Shown here in pieces: positions 43,526 to 46,042 of a stretch of DNA of 46,042 nt. The stretch is from assembly GCA_900660155.1 (NCBI GenBank), contig CABFPE010000004.1, positions 1,921,542 through 1,967,583 on the forward strand, read 5' to 3'. Numbering within the stretch: position 1 is the stretch's first letter; each line of letters starts with the position of its first letter. Under the pieces are notes generated by a model, which was given only the letters and a program-made list of their open reading frames with translations, made no database searches and was not told the DNA's origin. A program made the position numbers and the translations under genes. Source of the DNA: Hofstenia miamia. Taxonomy: Eukaryota; Xenacoelomorpha; Acoela; Hofsteniidae.

Positions 43526-45929
43526 ACTTCTCCGATTTATTAATTATATTGATGCTCGCCTTGTGCATCATAAACAAATTGAAGTTCAAGCATTTCTGCT
43601 GTGCTATTCCTAATTAGTTTTGGAAGAATTTTATTGTGTTTAACCACAAAGTTTTTAGTGTTATGATTAGGTTTATATGAGGCAGAGCTCGCAAACATTA
43701 CTGGCCTGTCGTATGCGGCCAGTACGAAGCCTTGAGTAATACGAGAGAATGTGGCGTTTCGTTGTAGGTGAATTCATCGACGAACCCACACTACAATTTG
43801 CGTGCAAGCGAAGCAAAAATCATGTCAGCTACAGAGGTACGCGTCCCTATGTACGAGTGATACGTAGAACCGACCCGTATTCATAAATTTGACTCGACCG
43901 GTTTGAAAACGGCAACATGTCCTCAAAACAAACAAAATTATATGTGTTTTCACGTATAAATATCTAGCCTGTATTGTCAAAATTAAATGCTTTGCAATGC
44001 ATTAGTTGTCTTGTAATACACCGTTCAATTTAGAGTACAAACCTCTACTCGAACAGACCAGACCCGACAAAAAGTTGGTCAACACAACCCGCTGGTCAGA
44101 TCGACCCGCTTCCACCCCTGATTATAAAATCTCTCTGTGCCAACTGCATGTAATGCAAATCTTGTCAATTGCACTCAGAGGAGCTTTTGTAGCATGATAT
44201 TGACATCCTCCGAATTCTACAACTGTGAGGAATAGCGTTAAATCACTATTTTAACATGAAAGTTAAAGATGATTATGCCACATTTTAGATTGAATTTCTA
44301 GTGCATTCCAAACTTGTCTTTTTCCACTGATTAGGGGAGAGCTGCTTGATAAGTAAGACAATTGGAGTAAGGATTTGGATGAATATAGTTACTATTGACT
44401 GCATCTTTGAAAAAGACTATCTAATGGTTACATCTTCCACTGATGTCGAAGAATTCTTCATAAATATTTTATGTGATCTAGACATGTTTTATTATTTCTA
44501 TGAAATTTTAAAAAAATGTATCTTCTAGATTTGATGCAGTATGAATGAACTAAGTATGTTGCTAATATGAATCTGCATAAAAATTAAATTTTACAATAAG
44601 CAAGCGTGCAAACGGAACTACAATTTGCATAGCCGCTTGAAAGTTAACATCCTAAAAGAGAGGAACAAAGATTGCTCAATACCTCTTATTCCGGAAGAGT
44701 TTCTATATTTAAACATTTTACTACAGATAAAGCTCCATAGCACAAAGATATTTAGAACTGTAATACTCTAAATAATGAAGAGTTGGGATGAATAATTTTT
44801 TAATCGCAAACATTAATAATTACAAGATCCTATTTTAAGGTTGCTTCTACCAAGTGGACAATTGAATTTAAATTGCCTAAGGGTAACAACTTTCTCCATA
44901 TATTCAAAAAATCTTCTCAAGCCTATAAGAAAATTTGAAATTGTAAGCCATGGACACGTGCTTGAATGATATTTTGAAAATTCAATTATTTAAAAATGTT
45001 TTTCAGGTTCTTCCATGACTAATCTTCAAGTAGGCATATGGCTTGAAGCCCATAGGAGCAACAGCGAACATTATCCGTGTCTTTATAGTTAGATAGATTT
45101 CCCAAACACATTAAGGCGTGCAATGCTCAAAGTTAGAGGTAGCCATGTCGTCCTTCTAGATTCTGGATGTCTTTATTAGTTCTTGATGTACAAGTGCTCA
45201 AAAACCATAGGCAACTTTAAAAAATTCTTCGGCTGTTTAAGTTCAATATTATTATTCTAAAATTCAAACAATTATAGCATTTTGGTTAATAATTTGTAAA
45301 ATCAAAAGCTGATGGGTAAGCATGCATTAAATTTGTAAAATGTTCGCTCATATCTAAAGTGAGTCAATAATTCAATTTCATGGGAGTATTTCTTGATGAA
45401 TAGTGAAAACCTACTTTCGAAAGTCGACCTAGACTGTTTGCAGTTGCACTCTGACTGCAGGTGTGGTCCTCCAATTGAACTTTGAAGAATAGTTCACAAA
45501 TATCCTACAAAATATGTTATTAGCGATTGCAACTCAAACGTGATTGTTTGCAATTCCCTGCAGGTTCCATTTAATAATTTAACTTGGGTTGGCAAATCAG
45601 AGATGCTAATGTTTTACGTTTGCTGACTCATTGCACACTTGATCAACCCCAAGTGAGATCCATTCCGAATAACTTCCTCCATGTACTACAATCTACAGTC
45701 CATCCAACTATTTCTTAATTCCAAATTACAGTAGACATACTAAAATGTAATTAAAAATGGTGGAATAAGGCAAAAGAAAAATTATTTGTAATAACTTGAC
45801 AGCGTGTTGCTGACCAACCCAAACCTTGATCTATTCGACTAATGTCAGCATAACGTCTTGAGCTGTGAAGCAGAATCGGCTTCTTGTGCGATAAATTATA
45901 TTTATATTGTATGTTTACTCTTTATAAGT
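43526..45929. other. Intergenic DNA with minor repeat scraps
   Basis: Pieces near 44895-44960 resemble 42960-43020, and 45105-45150 resembles the CAAAGTCAGAGG scraps elsewhere. CCCGACC-type motifs occur at about 43870-43895 and 44055-44120. No supported gene. Confidence 0.5.

Positions 45930-45968
<39 letters not shown>
45930..45968. repeat. (TA)n microsatellite
   Basis: TA tract near the window end; the remaining 70 bases hold nothing recognisable. Confidence 0.9.
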
Positions 45969-45969
<1 letters not shown>

Positions 45970-46042
45970 CTTGAACTTGTATACCTCTTAAAGTCGTCCA
46001 TGTACGATGGATGAATCACAGCTCTACCATTCTTATGTCATA

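Overview
The window reads as nuclear DNA of an AT-rich invertebrate animal. It has single large-spaced genes with splice signals, long AT-rich intergenic tracts, (TA)n and (TAA)n microsatellites, relics of two non-LTR retrotransposons, short piggyBac- and hAT-type non-autonomous transposons with intact target-site duplications, a Pol III-type SINE and a 46-bp satellite. I cannot name the phylum: cnidarian, flatworm or another soft-bodied invertebrate would all fit. Coding density is very low; most open frames are chance products of AT-rich sequence.

Layout. 1-686: 3' end of an RLE-type LINE with a (TAA)n tail. 1381-1845: minus-strand reverse transcriptase relic. 3356-3578: piggyBac-type MITE in TTAA. 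5157-6375: exact 573-bp direct duplication bracketed by single Ns, probably an assembly fault. 10307-10423: signal-peptide exon with a perfect splice donor; a matching last exon with a CC pair and a poly(A) signal lies at 13252-13308. A hAT MITE with a perfect 8-bp target duplication (12425-12744) sits in the presumed intron. 14129-32053: a giant inverted repeat, two arms of about 8.46 kb around a 1000-N gap. 34555-36135: copies of a GGGTCGGG-rich repeat, two of them head-to-head. 37750-38347: thirteen 46-bp satellite units. 41550-43525: an old diverged copy of a 1.7-kb block that is also present in both palindrome arms.

The centrepiece is the inverted repeat. Each arm carries one intronless gene for a 258-residue secreted protein made of seven tandem inhibitor-cystine-knot (knottin) modules, followed by a Pro/His/Arg-rich tail. 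The two genes are convergent, each has its own TATA box and initiator, and their proteins are identical. Downstream of each is a decayed partial copy of the gene's own 3' end. A SINE with tRNA-like and 5S-like promoter parts ends exactly at the gap on both sides. In the segments I compared, the arms are nearly identical, including microsatellite lengths. They differ by an 11-bp indel, a few single bases and one 163-bp block that is wholly unrelated between arms but equal in length. The second candidate gene (10307-13287) also appears to encode a small secreted Cys-rich peptide with a C-X6-C start, so the region may be a small cluster of secreted disulfide-rich peptides. Whether the palindrome is a true segmental inversion-duplication or a scaffold artefact cannot be settled from sequence alone; evidence for both is listed.
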